Below are positions 1 through 11,302 of a DNA stretch of 64,000 nt, one piece after another. Below the pieces are notes generated by a model that saw nothing but the letters and a program-made list of their open reading frames with translations, was not told the DNA's origin and searched no databases. This stretch comes from Cepaea nemoralis (Eukaryota > Mollusca > Gastropoda > Stylommatophora > Helicidae). Both the position numbers and the translations under genes were made by a program. Where the stretch lies: contig JACEFZ010005599.1 in assembly GCA_014155875.1 (NCBI GenBank), positions 62,001-126,000 on the forward strand, read 5' to 3'. Every line of letters begins with the position of its first letter. Positions within the stretch are counted from its first letter, which is position 1.

Positions 1-53
1 TTCACTATAACTGAATGAAAGAAAGTGCTGAAATGTTGAATAGAACCAGTTTT

Positions 54-286
54 AAAAAGTCGCTGAAAAGTCGACAGGGTCAACTTCATTGCACCGGGTT
101 TTATCCCATATGGCTCGGTCTCTTTCCGCAGCACGGAAAGCGTCGCACAAAGAACGAACTCCGTAGCTTTTAGCGACGACCCACAGGAGTCTCCGAAACA
201 TTTAACTCGTAAACCGAAGGGTGCGGCCCGGAATCGAACCCAAAAACCTTCGGAGCACGAGTCAAACGGCTTGACCACTTCGCCAC
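54..286 (-). mobile_element. tRNA-derived SINE, family A, copy 1
   Basis: The element is a minus-strand SINE with RNA polymerase III boxes in its head: an A box like TGGCGAAGTGG and a B box GGTTCGATTCC near 229-284. It is flanked by a perfect 10-bp duplication, aaccagtttt, at 44-53 and 287-296. The same site is empty at 8796-8805 and near 58324, which confirms the insertion. Related copies lie at 25399-25608 and 61780-62012, with a tail-only piece at 27473-27518. Confidence 0.9.
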
Positions 287-621
287 AACCAGTTTTCCTG
301 TATGGCAGTGATTCTTGGAAATGGAAATGGTCAAAAAAATGTTTTTTTTTTTTTCTTCTTCAAACGTTTATTTAATACAATGCGATGTATATTTACAAGG
401 TGTAATGCGTGTTTATTTTGTTTGTGTAGTTTACAGAGCGTTTGCCCGTTTGTAGTGGTAACCAAAAACCGTTGTGTCAGATGCGTTAATAAAACAAATA
501 CATACATGTACAGTTATGATAAGATGACATTTCTATGCATAGAGCATGTACCACACATTCGTGCGACTGCCTTCATTTCCAATCTCCACAAGCGGAATGC
601 ATGTTTACTCACTTGTACATC

Positions 622-906
<285 letters not shown>

Positions 907-986
907 TTTTATTTGATCTATCTCGTGCTTTATGAAGGCCGCGGTACATTGAATGCCGTGAGCTTGGGCAATAAACTTTAAATTAT

Positions 987-1713
987 TGACATAAGCCTGG
1001 GTCATTGACAATGAGTTGAGTGACCGGGCATGAGAAAGAATGGGTGAAAGTGGGAGACAGTAAAGTGACTGACCTGGCTATGAGAAAACAGCCAGTCCTG
1101 AGAAATAAAATAGTGAGGGTAGAGAAAACCCCTAGGGTGGATGGGGCGAGAGATAGGGTATTTGTGTGTGAAGTCAAGGGACTTGAGTGAGTTGAGTTTT
1201 AGACACCGAACGAGTCGGTAGTCGACGGAGAACGGTGTTGTGTGATTCTCCGAGCTGTGAATACAGTCCTAAACCCCAGAGTGGGTTACATAGTGAGCAG
1301 AGGCTCCGACCCAGTGGGTGGGTCGTATTGTGGGAGATCCAGCCGTGGATAGTAGCTGGACTACATGTCTATGAATTTGAGATTCAGCAGGCCGTGAGAA
1401 GGCATTGATGTGTGCGTGTAGAGTTGTGAGGAATATATATATCTCTTCGGTGGATTACATTGTGTTCTGGATTTATAAACATGTTCCGTTTGTTCGTGTT
1501 ATTTCTGTAATAAAGGATTATGTGCGCCAAATGAATCTTGTTTAATGACTGGTGAAGGTGCACTGCGGGGGTGAGTTATATTGCAAGACAGTTAGATATC
1601 TCCATTGACACACCAGGAGTATTCGTTACCTAGACAACGACCACACACGACAATATCATGAACATATCATCGTAAGAACTTTGTGATATTATCATCAAGA
1701 ACGACGTGTGACA
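987..1713 (+). mobile_element. Solo LTR with 5-bp target duplication
   Basis: The 727-bp segment begins TG and ends CA and is flanked by attat at 982-986 and 1714-1718. Paralogous unit C (58790-58810) lacks the segment and has a single attat, so this is a clean insertion. An AATAAA polyadenylation signal lies at 1509-1514. No internal gag or pol sequence remains beside it, so it is best read as a solo LTR of an LTR retrotransposon. The 5-bp duplication fits Gypsy, Copia or BEL families; the family cannot be named from the LTR alone. Confidence 0.85.
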
Positions 1714-1718
1714 ATTAT

Positions 1719-2790
1719 CATTATCATTAAAACGTGGCTTCTTTGTAATTTCTGGGCCACATAGTTACCGAGGTGAAGCTTCACAATGTTGGTGTTTTGG
1801 CCTGATGTCAAATTACAGGGTGATGCTCTAGTGCCATGTGAATGTCCATGACACATTTTGTTTGGGGGACAACAATCGGGGCTTTATAACTAGCAATTAG
1901 AGTCCATGGCATGTCCCCAGGGAGATAATTAGTCCAAAGTTGTGATAGTGTCTATGTGTGTCAAATACAACGGGAAGGACTTAAACCTGACCACTACAAG
2001 CCACCATCTTTAAAAAAAAATGAAATTGGTGTTCAGATCTTTAAATGATCTTTTGTCATAGACTAGGAGTTTAGATTGTCTGTCGGAGCCGGTGACGCAC
2101 ATTTCATCTGAACTTCTGGCAGACTCCTTCTAGATCTTCTCCAGGATGCCGACAGCTTCACCAAGACTTGGTATTTCGGATTTCAACTCCTTGAGAACAA
2201 CTTCTCTTCCTTGAAATACTATGGAGTAATTTTCATCTAGAACACTCTTGATAGCACTTGATTGTTTTACCAATACTGTGAATTATTGTAGAGATTCTAT
2301 CACCCCTCTTGAACTATCGGGCTTCATCAACCCTAACTCAATATTCACAGAGTCATCACAATCCTGTCACTTATAATGACCTCCTTAATCGTGAATCAAC
2401 ATTCACAGATACATCACAATTCTATAACTTCTACTGGTTGCGAAATTCATGAATCGTGAAACATTATTCACTAATTACCACACTCTGGACTTCATAAATC
2501 ATGAACAAACTTATTCACTGATTCATCATACTCTAGACTTGATATCGTGCAACCTTAGCCACTGATTCATCACATTCTAGACTTCATATATCATGAAACA
2601 CTATTCACTGATTCATCACAACATTGTAAGTCCTACTGACTTCATTTCAATCCAGTAATGAATAATGGCTTCTTCACAATGTTGAAATAACATTGGAAAT
2701 TATAATGGCTTTTTCCCAATACTGGAAATAATACTGGCTTCTTTACAATATTGATTCAATATTTGCCGAGTCATCACTATAGAGCTTCAT
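1719..2790. other. ORF1 3' region with degenerate tandem repeats
   Basis: Sequence to about 1870 is shared with 58800-58950, and the rest is missing from that copy. On the minus strand around 2118-2290 a short open stretch (…VLKELKSEIPSLGEAVG…) ends in a stop and may be the C-terminus of the ORF1 remnant upstream. From 2320 to 2770 there are poorly conserved repeats of about 60-70 bp built on an attcactgattcatcacac-like core. No host gene is seen. Confidence 0.5.
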
Positions 2791-2794
2791 TCAT

Positions 2795-3848
2795 CTATAG
2801 AGGGGACCTTTTTGTGCGTGACAGAATCGCTGTGGTCCACGTGTCAATGAGGGGCTGGTTCAAATCTGTCTGAGGTCCTCTGTTGCTTTGTTCTGAGCCG
2901 GTCGATTTGTCTTCCCGCTTTTCAGTACATTTCTTTTTATTTGCCCTTTGCGCTTCAGACGGTGTAGGGTAGTCGCGGTTGTTGAGGGGCAGCAGCGTGG
3001 TAACAAGTGTTTGGGGGGGGGGGGGGGGGCTGGAGGTGATCGAGCTCTCACCGTCAGACAGGCTCTTGGTTGAGCGTCCCCTTTTCCTACTGACCAGCTG
3101 GAAACCGTCTTCATCCTCCTTACTATGTTGATCTGTCTGGGAGTTCGAGGTGACTCTTTGTGCCAGTCTATTGGCTCCTTCTTGATTTGACTTTGGTCGG
3201 ACATTTATTACTCCAGTGGGAGTCCTCCCCACAGACTGTACACCACGTACGGCGCCCCGGAACTGTGATGAAGAGACGGTGTAGCTTATCTTCTACCCCG
3301 TCCAACTCCATGTCCACGTAATGTGGTAAGGGCTCTTTCGGGTCGCACAGAAGTAACCACTTGTTCGAGCTGTTTTTCAGTTTATGCACTTCCGCATTTA
3401 TGTCTCCCGCGGCGATTCGCTTCACTGTCTCAACGATTGTAGGTATCCAGTGAATCATAGCCTTGGTCTTTCCTTCTCTATGTTTTCAATTACAATAGTT
3501 ACTTTAGGATCCTGCAGTTCATGCTTCATCCCGTAAAGCCGTTCATAATGGGCCGCCTTTGCTTCCGGTGTCAGCGTAGCGTACCATCTTTTAGGGTCCT
3601 CAAAACGGTAGATGGATTGTATCCCAATGCTTACTGATCCCACAAGGATCCATCAAAACGATGCCATCAGCGAGTAGTTGAATCGAAATACATGAGGTCC
3701 TGCCTGATGTAGAAAACACAAATGTGTTTGCTTGATGGAACTCTCCTCCCTCAAAACCTTCTCTCGTGTTGACTTTGACACGTTTTACAATTTGGTTTTT
3801 CATCTTTGATAATCCGTGGCAGAGTAAATCTTTAACACAAGTATACAC
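2795..3848 (-). pseudogene. Non-LTR retrotransposon ORF1-like remnant with CCHC zinc knuckle
   Basis: Read on the minus strand from 3848, overlapping frames give one protein broken by at least three frameshifts (around 3620, 3455 and 3210). Its middle holds a retroviral-type zinc knuckle, C-x2-C-x4-H-x4-C, at about 3193-3235 (CTVCGEDSHWSNKC). It is followed by a charged Ser/Pro-rich tail in which a 15-G homopolymer encodes a proline run. Such proteins act as nucleic-acid-binding ORF1 partners of a reverse transcriptase. A second copy at 58891-59671 keeps one longer frame, shows the same order of motifs and lacks the charged tail. The matching reverse transcriptase was not identified. Confidence 0.7.
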
Positions 3849-4680
3849 ATGGTGAAAACAATCGAAATCACTTCCACAAAATTAATATCACTGACATGTT
3901 TTAATAATCCGCGAAAGAGTAAATCTTTAATCCAGATCTACACGTAGGGACTTTTAGAGAAGTTTACGTTCAGAAGTGCGTTTAACTGTCCAATATGGTG
4001 TAATAGAAATGTGACAAAATGTAGTCAAGGCGAGAGACAGTGTGGATGATCCATTACAGCCAACCTTCTTTGTGACATGTCACCTGGTTGATTGACTAAA
4101 GTTGACTGGACATAAAACTACTCATTATTTACAAAACCAGTGCCTATAGACACTTGCAAAAAAAGATGTTTCGAACGCGATCTAATCCATACGTCCTTTC
4201 AGACAGTATGGCTGAACGACGCTCACATACCAACGATTAAATGTCACGACAATATACTATAGTTCGTTGCTTATCCAAATTATAAGTTAAATTTTATAAC
4301 ACTACAAAAAGTTTTATTTTAATTATATTACATGCTATTATAGTTGACAAAAATCTTGTAGATATTTAAATGTGCAGTAATTTTTCCAAAATATATTCTC
4401 AAAAGTTTTGGAAAATTCTGTGTCTATTTTTCAAAGATCACCTTTAATTATTAAAAGTAAGAATCAATAGTGTTATTACCCTTTGATAGCACAATAGTCT
4501 CCCCTATACTGTTAAATATTTAGGTAATTTAGTGATTATTTCCCTTATATTATTACACATCTGCCATTATGTTAATTTCGAAGGTTTTCGTAACACTTCC
4601 TCTACTATGAATTGTTGCCATGAACAGCTAAACAGGGCCTTTTGCGAACCAAGAGACATTGTAAGATATGATGTATGAAG
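3849..4680. other. AT-rich unit segment, no gene seen
   Basis: This stretch is shared with 59672-60536 and, from about 4380, with 11305-11648. I see no conserved coding frame and no RNA gene in it. Confidence 0.6.
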
Positions 4681-4917
4681 AACCTTGATGGCCGAGTGGC
4701 TAGTAATGCGAGGTTAACACGGAGACACATGTTAACTAAGCCATGGGCACTGATGTTGTGATGTTTGCATCCTGATTAAGCTCATATGAGAGCTGTAGAG
4801 TTTGTCTGTGGTGAAACATTCGGCAGGGGCTATATTAAACGTTCAAAAATCTAAATGGGCTTTAGACAGATGGTAAAATAAGGCGGGTTTTTAATTTGAC
4901 TTTACATAAAACAATCT
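4681..4917 (+). repeat. tRNA-like SINE head, family C, copy 1
   Basis: The sequence contains a consensus RNA polymerase III A box, TGGCCGAGTGG, followed by gctagtaatgcgagg, which resembles the start of a Leu- or Ser-type tRNA. No good B box follows and no cloverleaf can be drawn, so it is not a tRNA gene. Copies at the same relative place in units B (11649) and C (60537) show that it was present before the unit copies diverged. Confidence 0.55.
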
Positions 4918-5580
4918 TATAAAATTGTACGGAATAGTTTTCACATGTTAACCAAATCAGACACACAAAAATACATGGCGGAATCTAGAGATGACAATAA
5001 CAGATTTGCTACAGTGATACACATACAAAACAAACACCATATCCGGTAGAAGCACTATTGTCAATGCACACATAATCCCCCCACCCCCCCCCCCCCCAAA
5101 AAAAAAAAAATAAAAAAAAAAAAAATAAAAAATACTATATCTGTGCATCCCCACGTCAGACTGTCACAAACATAAATAAAGAGATCAGACACTTTGTGTT
5201 TGGCAGCACCATCTACAGTATCAAACATACAATATCAGCCTTTCAGATAACAATAACAAATTACTGAACGTAAAATCACATATAACTAAGGTTGACAGGA
5301 CGTAAAAATCTGAAAACCTCTAACCATCGTAAATCCTCTCATTATTTACAATACCAGTGCAAAAACATCTAGGACACCATAAGACACCTGCAAAAAATCA
5401 GTTTCGAACGCGATCTTTTTCCTTTGAGGCATGTTGAATGTTACGTTGAAAGCTACATGATGAAGTGGAAACATAGACCATGACTTCAAGTTTCCTTGCG
5501 GACTGGACACGTGTGAAATAAAATCTGCGTGTATGACATAATCGAAACCCTAAAATTCATCTTTGTTTTCCTTTCATGTT
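4918..5580. other. Unit segment with C-homopolymer, upstream side of U1
   Basis: The segment is shared with 11912-12180 (first part) and with 40379-40513 plus 41325-41813. A C-run beside an A-run near 5080-5125 recurs at the same place in the other copies with a different length (12091-12110, 41383-41395). No gene is seen. The part next to 5581 is the 3' flank of the minus-strand U1; an AAAAC-AAAGATGA stretch there could be an snRNA 3' box, but this is tentative. Confidence 0.55.
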
Positions 5581-5744
5581 GAGGGGATAGCGCGAACGCA
5601 GTCCCCCTTACGAAAAAATTACGCACTCGAGTCACCCACATTTGGGGTGATCGCAGGCGTCAACCCAACCGAAGTGCAATGGAAGGGCCTCAACCTGGGA
5701 GCACCACCTTATTGATCATGGTAGCTCCCGTGCCAGGTAAGTAT
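5581..5744 (-). ncRNA. U1 spliceosomal snRNA, full length
   Basis: The minus strand reads as a complete U1 snRNA of exactly 164 nt, the usual metazoan length. It starts ATACTTACCTGGC, which holds the 5' splice-site recognition sequence ACTTACCTG. Stem-loop I follows, closed by GGGAGC and GCTCCC. Stem-loop II has the U1A-binding type loop ATTGCAC. Stem-loop III is built on CCCCAAATGTGGG. The Sm site is AATTTTTTCG, and the terminal stem-loop is closed around CTGCGTTCGCGC. The role is recognition of 5' splice sites by base pairing in the nucleus. One oddity is the stem-loop I loop, which reads GATCAATAAG where the widely conserved U1-70K-binding loop is GATCACGAAG. The same change is present in the split copy at 49.9 kb, so it is a family feature. 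Expression cannot be judged from sequence. Confidence 0.9.
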
Positions 5745-6343
5745 GATTCTCACATGTGAAAATCTGACTTAACCTTTAGATGCAGTAAGATTCGCTAAGT
5801 GTTTGCGCAATGACTGCGCACAGTTTATTATTCAACAGATTAAATCTGTTGCAAACACCAGATGCCTATGTATGCCTTGCTACAAGTTAAACAAAACTTA
5901 TGAGCGGTTTATCCACATGTTACATTTCTCTTGTCGGTAGAGACAAAGAAACGTTTCTGGTGCTCTATTGCGAGTTATTTCCCTTGGGATAACATAACAG
6001 AATGCAATGCTACATGAATTAGATTCTCTCCCTTTAGTTTTCCGACAATTTTCTCTCTCTTTTCTTCTTCGTAAACAGAATGGTGTTTTTAGTGTGAATA
6101 GTGTATGTTCAAGATGTTGCCGTTTATTTGTAAATTTCCATTGTATGCTACGGAGCATTGTCATATGTAAGGTTTTGGATGACGTGTGAAATTCAATTTC
6201 TTACAAACTCGTGAAAAAGGCTGGTAATAATTTACTTACATACAAGATAGTGAAGCCGACACCCCACGTTCGCCGGCATAGCCAATGATGATAGTACTTA
6301 CATTTTAAACAATTCGTAACATTTATTCCAATATACAATACGG
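5745..6343. other. U1 5' flank and unit sequence, no gene seen
   Basis: The first 80 bases are the 5' flank of the minus-strand U1 and are well conserved in unit C (49940-50020), as a proximal promoter would be, but I cannot assign a PSE with confidence. The rest is shared with 50020-50274 and 51767-52030. Position 6075 is the intact counterpart of the RTE insertion site at 50275. Confidence 0.5.
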
Positions 6344-7375
6344 TGTCAATCAATCAATCATGTGCCATGCCGGAAAACGTGGGCGGTCATGACTCGCCAT
6401 TTCACTCTATCACCAGAGTCGTGGATCAGCTCAGTGTTCCTGTCTTGTCCATGCCATGTGACCAAGCCATCCATATATTTTCCTCTCGGTCTTTCTCTTT
6501 GTCTGTTCGCCTCGATCTTGCCAGTTGTCACTAAGTTCTCCAATCCATTTCTTCTCATAACATGTCCAAAAAATTTTGACTGTCTACGTCTAATTTCTCT
6601 AATCAGTTTACGATTTTCATTTGTCTCCTGTAGTACTTGGTCATTGGTTTTTCTATCAGTCCATGGTATTCTTTGCATTTTCCTCAGAAACCACATTTCT
6701 GCAGCCATCAGATGTTTTTCAGCTTGACTGCAAATTGTCCAAATTTCACATCCATACAAAAGAACAGGTTCTATGTAGCACATCAACACTCTTTTTCTCG
6801 TTTCCATTGATAACTTTTTATTGGTCAGAATGTTGTTCATCTTGCTAAAGGCTACTTTCGCAATGGCGATTCTTGTTCTAATCTTTTCAAGGCAACTCCC
6901 ATCAGATGTTACGACTGTTCCGAGATAATTGTACCGATTCACTTGTTGAAGAATATTCCCATTTACCTTGTATATTACATTGTGGTACTTCGTTCTTCCT
7001 AGTGACGACCATAACCTGTGTCTTCTTACAATTTAATTCTCCAGCTGCTCACTGTGTACAACAACTGCGTCTACTAATTGTTGTATTGTCTGTGCATTGT
7101 CTGCAATCAATACTGTATCATCTGCATATCTAATGTTATTGATGTTTCATCCTCCAATGCTGATTCCATTTATATCTTCTACATTTCTGAAAATATTTTC
7201 ACTGTATAGGGAAAACGATCTGGAGACATTACACATCCCTGCCTAACACCTCTCTTAATAGGTTGATATTGTCTCACTTCATTATCAATCCTTGTGCAGC
7301 TTGTTGTTTCCAATATATGTTTTTTTTTTATAAGTCTAATGTTTTCCCCATCAATTTGTAGAGCTGCAAGCATAT
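6344..7375 (-). pseudogene. 5'-truncated non-LTR retrotransposon, family Y, copy 1
   Basis: The minus strand encodes the C-terminal half of a reverse transcriptase and its downstream region. The RT motif GVRQGCVMSPD lies near 7190-7250. It is followed by motifs GTVVTSDG, EPVLLYGCE and MWFLRKMQRIPWTDRKTN, then FFGHVMRRN (6358-6942). Frameshifts separate the RT part from the 194-residue C-terminal frame. On the minus strand the 3' end is a tandem tail of TTGA repeats (+ strand tcaatcaatcaatca at 6346-6360), typical of RTE-like elements. Its other copies are at 15115-15541, 32030-32622 and 40514-41324. Confidence 0.8.
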
Positions 7376-7433
7376 CCGTAGGGTCTTTAAAGTAGTCTTT
7401 AGACTCTCCACGGAAATCTTTAATAAAAGGCGA
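7376..7433 (-). ncRNA. Truncated U5-like snRNA sequence (unit A)
   Basis: Minus-strand 7433-7404 reads TCGCCTTTTATTAAAGATTT followed by CCGTGGAGAG, which is the U5 loop-1 region and the 3' strand of its stem. The 5' third of U5 is replaced by unrelated AT-rich sequence, and the part after GGAGAG is shortened by about 20 nt relative to 52038-52070. It cannot fold as normal U5 and is scored as a remnant. Unit C keeps the same fusion. Confidence 0.6.
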
Positions 7434-8289
7434 ATTTTTTGTTTATTTTGTAAAAAGTTTATTATGTACATAAATAGTGTCTTTTTTACATTAGCAAATA
7501 CAGCAAATACATTCATACAGGTGTGACATTATATTCTTTGCATGGTGAAACTACATAATATTACCTGTTGACGATGGTGGTTAAGTAATCATTCGTTCTC
7601 ATACATATGAAACCATTCACACTCAGGATCATTCGCACTTTTGTGTCAACAATATTGCAGAATCACTTATGTTTCCTGTTTGTGGCCTTATAAGGCCAGT
7701 AAAAAAATGTTTTCCCCCATATAGGGAGAATGACTACTTGAAAAGAAAAGTTGGTAAATTGAAAACACAAATAACATTTAAAACATGAATAAACGACTAA
7801 ATAGTAGATTATAAAATGTAAGTATAAAAATAATAAGAACATCTTCTATAAGAAGTCTAAATGTATTGTATTCAGCGTTAACAAATTTTACTTGTGTATT
7901 GATTCTTTTATTTATAAGCATAAAGCAGAGAAGTTTGATCTTATGTATAAATATTAACGCTAGTATATAATTTATATGTTCTAAACGTCTAGTTATCTCC
8001 CTTGTAACAATATTAGTTGTCTATATCCCCTTGTCATTGTTTATTTACATGTTTTTCTTTTAGATATCCTGTAATTCCGCAGAATGCTTGAATATAATTA
8101 TTAAGTGTAGTGATCAATCAAGGCATTACAATCATATTAGTGTGATCTTTTAAATATGCTCTAAGCAAATAGGGAAATGCATGCGCATTTGTATAAATTG
8201 TGTGATTATACGTTGGAAATATCAACATTGATGGGAAAGATGTAAGAATAATATTAATAAAGAATATTTACTGGAACCAAGTAGCAGAA
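7434..8289. other. AT-rich unit segment, no gene seen
   Basis: This stretch recurs in pieces at 42340-42733, 43759-44130, 52104-52645, 56062-56560 and 48055-48250. It holds the empty sites for the RNase H-LINE at 47452, the RTE at 52657, the SINE at 43794 and the MITE at 56336. No coding frame or RNA gene is recognised. Confidence 0.6.
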
Positions 8290-8830
8290 ATTAAAATTGG
8301 AAATAAAGCTAGGAGTACAACAGGGGTGTGTCTTGTCACCGGATCTCTTCTCCCCATATAGCGAAGTAATAATGAGAGAGATCAAAGAGACGCCAAGAAT
8401 ACAAATCGGAGGTTATAATATAAATAATATACGCTATGCAGTTGACACAGTATTAGTGGCGGATAATTCAACAGACCTACAACAATTGTTAGACGTGATA
8501 ACAGAGAGTGCAAAGAACGGCCTCTCCATGAATATCAAGAAAACAGAAACAATGCCCATGTATCAACAAAAAATGGTGATACCAGAATGTGACTTAGAAA
8601 TAGAAGGGACAATGCTTAACCAAGTGGATTATTTTAAATACCTAGGGGCATTTATGAAATCAGATGGAAGACGTACAACAGAGATTAGGAGCAGAATAGG
8701 ACAAGCAAAAGCCGCATTTAAGAAAATGAAGAGTATCTTATGCAATAAGTCACTATCACTGAATGTAAGAAAGAGAGTGCTGAAATGTTGTATAGAACCA
8801 GTTTTGCTGTATGACATTCTTGGAATGTAA
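8290..8830 (+). pseudogene. Reverse transcriptase fragment of unit A
   Basis: The plus strand encodes about 180 residues of a non-LTR reverse transcriptase: LGVQQGCVLSPDLFS, then IRYAVDTVLVADN, then FKYLGAF and IEPVLLY. The catalytic YADD box is YAVD here, so it is inactive; the paralogue at 57808-58370 keeps YADD. Both copies end at the same junction with a poly-T and ttcaaacgtttattt sequence, so the fragment is a fixed part of the unit. Confidence 0.8.
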
Positions 8831-10142
8831 ATGGACAAAAATAATGTGTGTGTTTTTTTTCCAAACGTTTATTTCATACCTCCCCCGATGGTGTTTCCAC
8901 CTTGTCGTGGTGGGGGAGCTTGAGTTTCTCAATGACCCCGAGAGCTATGCCGGTGGTAGCGTAGCTACCAGCAGGGCATCCCAAGCCGGACAGGTCAAAG
9001 GGTAGAGAACAGACAAAGAGAAACACCCTGGTCATCCAGGTTGGGGGTTGAAGCGTGGGGTTAACATCCCATCCTTTGTAAAAAAAAAAAAAAACATTTT
9101 GTTACGAAACAGATACATGAGCCTCGAATTCGGACTGACTTATTTGGACATCAACCTTGGAACGTTAAAGGACTTTTGAGATTTGGAACATGGAATGTAC
9201 GGACACTATATCGAGCTGGAGCGGCCGAAGAATTAACCCGGAAGCTGGTTGAGTATAAAATAGATATAACAGCAATTCAAGAAATAAGGGTGCCAGGAGA
9301 GGGTACCTTATAATAATCTGGAAGATGTCATAGAAGAAACCCCCAAACAGGACATCCTGATTGTGCTGGGAGACTTCAACGCAAAAATAGGTAGAAAGCA
9401 AACTCATAAAAAAGTTGCCGGTATGGAAAGCCTACATACAACTTCAAATGATAATGGATGGAGAGTCATCAACCTAGCAGAAGCCAAAGGACTGCAGATC
9501 AGCAGTGCCAGACTGCAAAGAAAGGATATACATAAACAAACTTGGAAATCATGTGACAAGAGAACCTATAATCAAATAGATCACATTTTAATTAACACCA
9601 AAAATGCATCAAACATACAAGTTAGAAGCTATAGAGGAGCTGAGTGCCACAGTGACCACTTCCTCGTTGGGGCAAAATTTAAAATAAAACTTAAGAGAGC
9701 TTTCTATGCTAAACTACAAAGGTTACACCCAACATATAACAGAGAAAAACTACAAGAAATTACAGTCAAAGAGAAATTTGCAGATGAAATAAAATGTAAA
9801 CTTGAAATTCTACAAAACTCGTTGGAGGAAAGCGTTGACCAAACTTGGTTGAACATCAAGAATACAATTCAACCTACCGCAGAAGAATGTCTCGGTGTGT
9901 TAACCACGCATAGAAAAAACAGATGGTTCAATCCAAAATGTGAAGAAGCAGTCATTAGGAAAAAGAATGCCAGACAGCTATGGCTAAATGACACCAACAA
10001 CATCCAAAAGGAAGAGCAATATAGAAATGAATGTAAAGAGGCTACAAAAATAGTTTGACAGCAGAAGCGAAAATATATGAGTAATATAATCAAAGATATG
10101 GAAACTAATCACTAGAAAAACTAATCCAGAATTTTTTTTTAA

Positions 10143-10345
10143 AGAACTGAAGTCAAATCAAATCAAATCAAATCATATCAAATCAAATCAAATCAAAGAG
10201 AGCTTTCTATGCTAAACTACAAAGGTTACACCCAACATATAACAGAGAAAAACTACAAGAAATTACAGTTAAAGAGAAATTTGCAGATGAAATAAAATGT
10301 AAACTTGAAATTCTACAAAACCCATTGGAGGAAAGTGTCAATGAA
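10143..10345 (+). repeat. AAATC microsatellite and duplicated LINE segment
   Basis: A run of about ten AAATC-like units (10150-10195) is followed at 10196-10340 by a second copy of the endonuclease-RT linker already seen at 9695-9840, differing at only a few positions. A direct duplication or template switch inside the LINE is the simplest reading. Confidence 0.85.
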
Positions 10346-10935
10346 ACGAGGGCACCAACACAACACATATGGTTTAAAAGACAAAAATGGGAATATGATA
10401 AATACCAATGAGGAAATTTGCAACACATGAAAAGAATATTTTGTTGAATTACTAAATTGTGAAGCTCCTGGAGGAACCAAATCTGGAGGACTGAAGAATT
10501 ACCCCATGACTGGAAAGAGTCATTATTGATACCTATCTTTAAGAAAGGAGACAAGTTCCAGTGTGAAAATTATAGAGGAATATCACTACTGTCCATAAGC
10601 TATAAGATACTATCCGCAGCATTACTATATAGACTAAAACCATATTCAAAATACATATTAGGTGACTACCAGGCGGGTTTTAGACAAAACAGATCAACAA
10701 TAGATCAGATATTTATCTTACGACAAATAGCCGAGAAAAATTGGGAATATAAAAGAGATCTCCATAACATTTTTGTGGATTTTAAAAGAGGCTTATGATA
10801 GTGTCCATAGGAATAGTCTATGGAATGCTATGCGGGAATTTGGAATACCAAGGAAGTTAATCAACATGACCAGACTATGCATGGAAGATACTTATAATAT
10901 AGTAACATATAAAGGCAGGAAATCAGACCCTTTCC

Positions 10936-11081
10936 CCCGGGAAGGTTAACCCGGTCAACAAATGCCCGCAGAAGTCGGATGTGTCGGCCTAACGGCGCAA
11001 GAACGCAGCTCTGCTGTAAACAGGCACAACGCAATCACATCCGAAAAAAAAACTCCGGATGAACGAAGAAGAAGAAGAAGA
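10936..11081 (+). mobile_element. Short 146-bp retroposon, family D, copy 1
   Basis: A 146-bp segment splits the family Q reverse transcriptase and is bounded by a perfect 11-bp duplication, agaccctttcc, at 10925-10935 and 11082-11092. It begins cccgggaaggttaacccgg and ends in a (GAA)n tail. It has no open frame and no clear tRNA A/B boxes. A second copy on the minus strand at 33035-33168 has its own perfect 11-bp duplication. The source RNA is not recognised. Confidence 0.85.
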
Positions 11082-11186
11082 AGACCCTTTCCAAATAACA
11101 TCTGGCTTGAAACAGGGTGATGCACTATCGCCGCAACTCTTCAATCTGGCTCTAGAGAAAGTTGTAAGGAGGGTAAAGGAGGAATG

Positions 11187-11302
11187 TGAACCTAAGGCCT
11201 ATCCACGTCTTCATAGGCTCATACCAGATTACGATCAGCGCTGCCAGTAGTGGGTTGTGCTCAATATTTAAATCTTAAATCCCGAAACAACCAAATAAAT
11301 CA
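11187..11302 (-). repeat. Fragment of element F
   Basis: This piece is an inverted copy of the sequence that occurs twice, directly repeated, at 56632-56746 and 57037-57153 (acaacccactactggcaacg type). It joins the family Q LINE to unit B. No coding content is seen. Confidence 0.6.

Larger units (their letters stand above)
8881..11186 (+). pseudogene. Non-LTR retrotransposon, family Q, decayed EEP plus RT
   Basis: The element interrupts the unit after tttatttcatac. Its 5' UTR (8884-9005) is followed by the start of an endonuclease (FGTWNVRTL near 9180, AIQEIR near 9270). After a deletion comes LGDFNAKIGR, NQIDHILI and SDHFLV (9363-10058), that is, an exonuclease-endonuclease-phosphatase (EEP) fold with its catalytic D, N and H motifs. 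A reverse transcriptase fragment follows at 10490-10800 (ENYRGISLL, AGFRQNRSTIDQIF, FVDFKR) and at 11090-11250 (LKQGDALSPQLFN). The catalytic YADD region is lost. It contains an internal duplication, an AAATC repeat and an inserted short retroposon, listed separately. Confidence 0.8.

Noticed and set aside
4681..4760. tRNA gene (A box TGGCCGAGTGG)
   Set aside because: No B box or cloverleaf follows, and the same sequence recurs at 11649 and 60537 as part of a repeat.
5797..5830. U4 snRNA-like sequence (ttgcgcaatgactgcgcac)
   Set aside because: Only a short palindromic similarity to the U4 start; nothing else of U4 follows on either strand.
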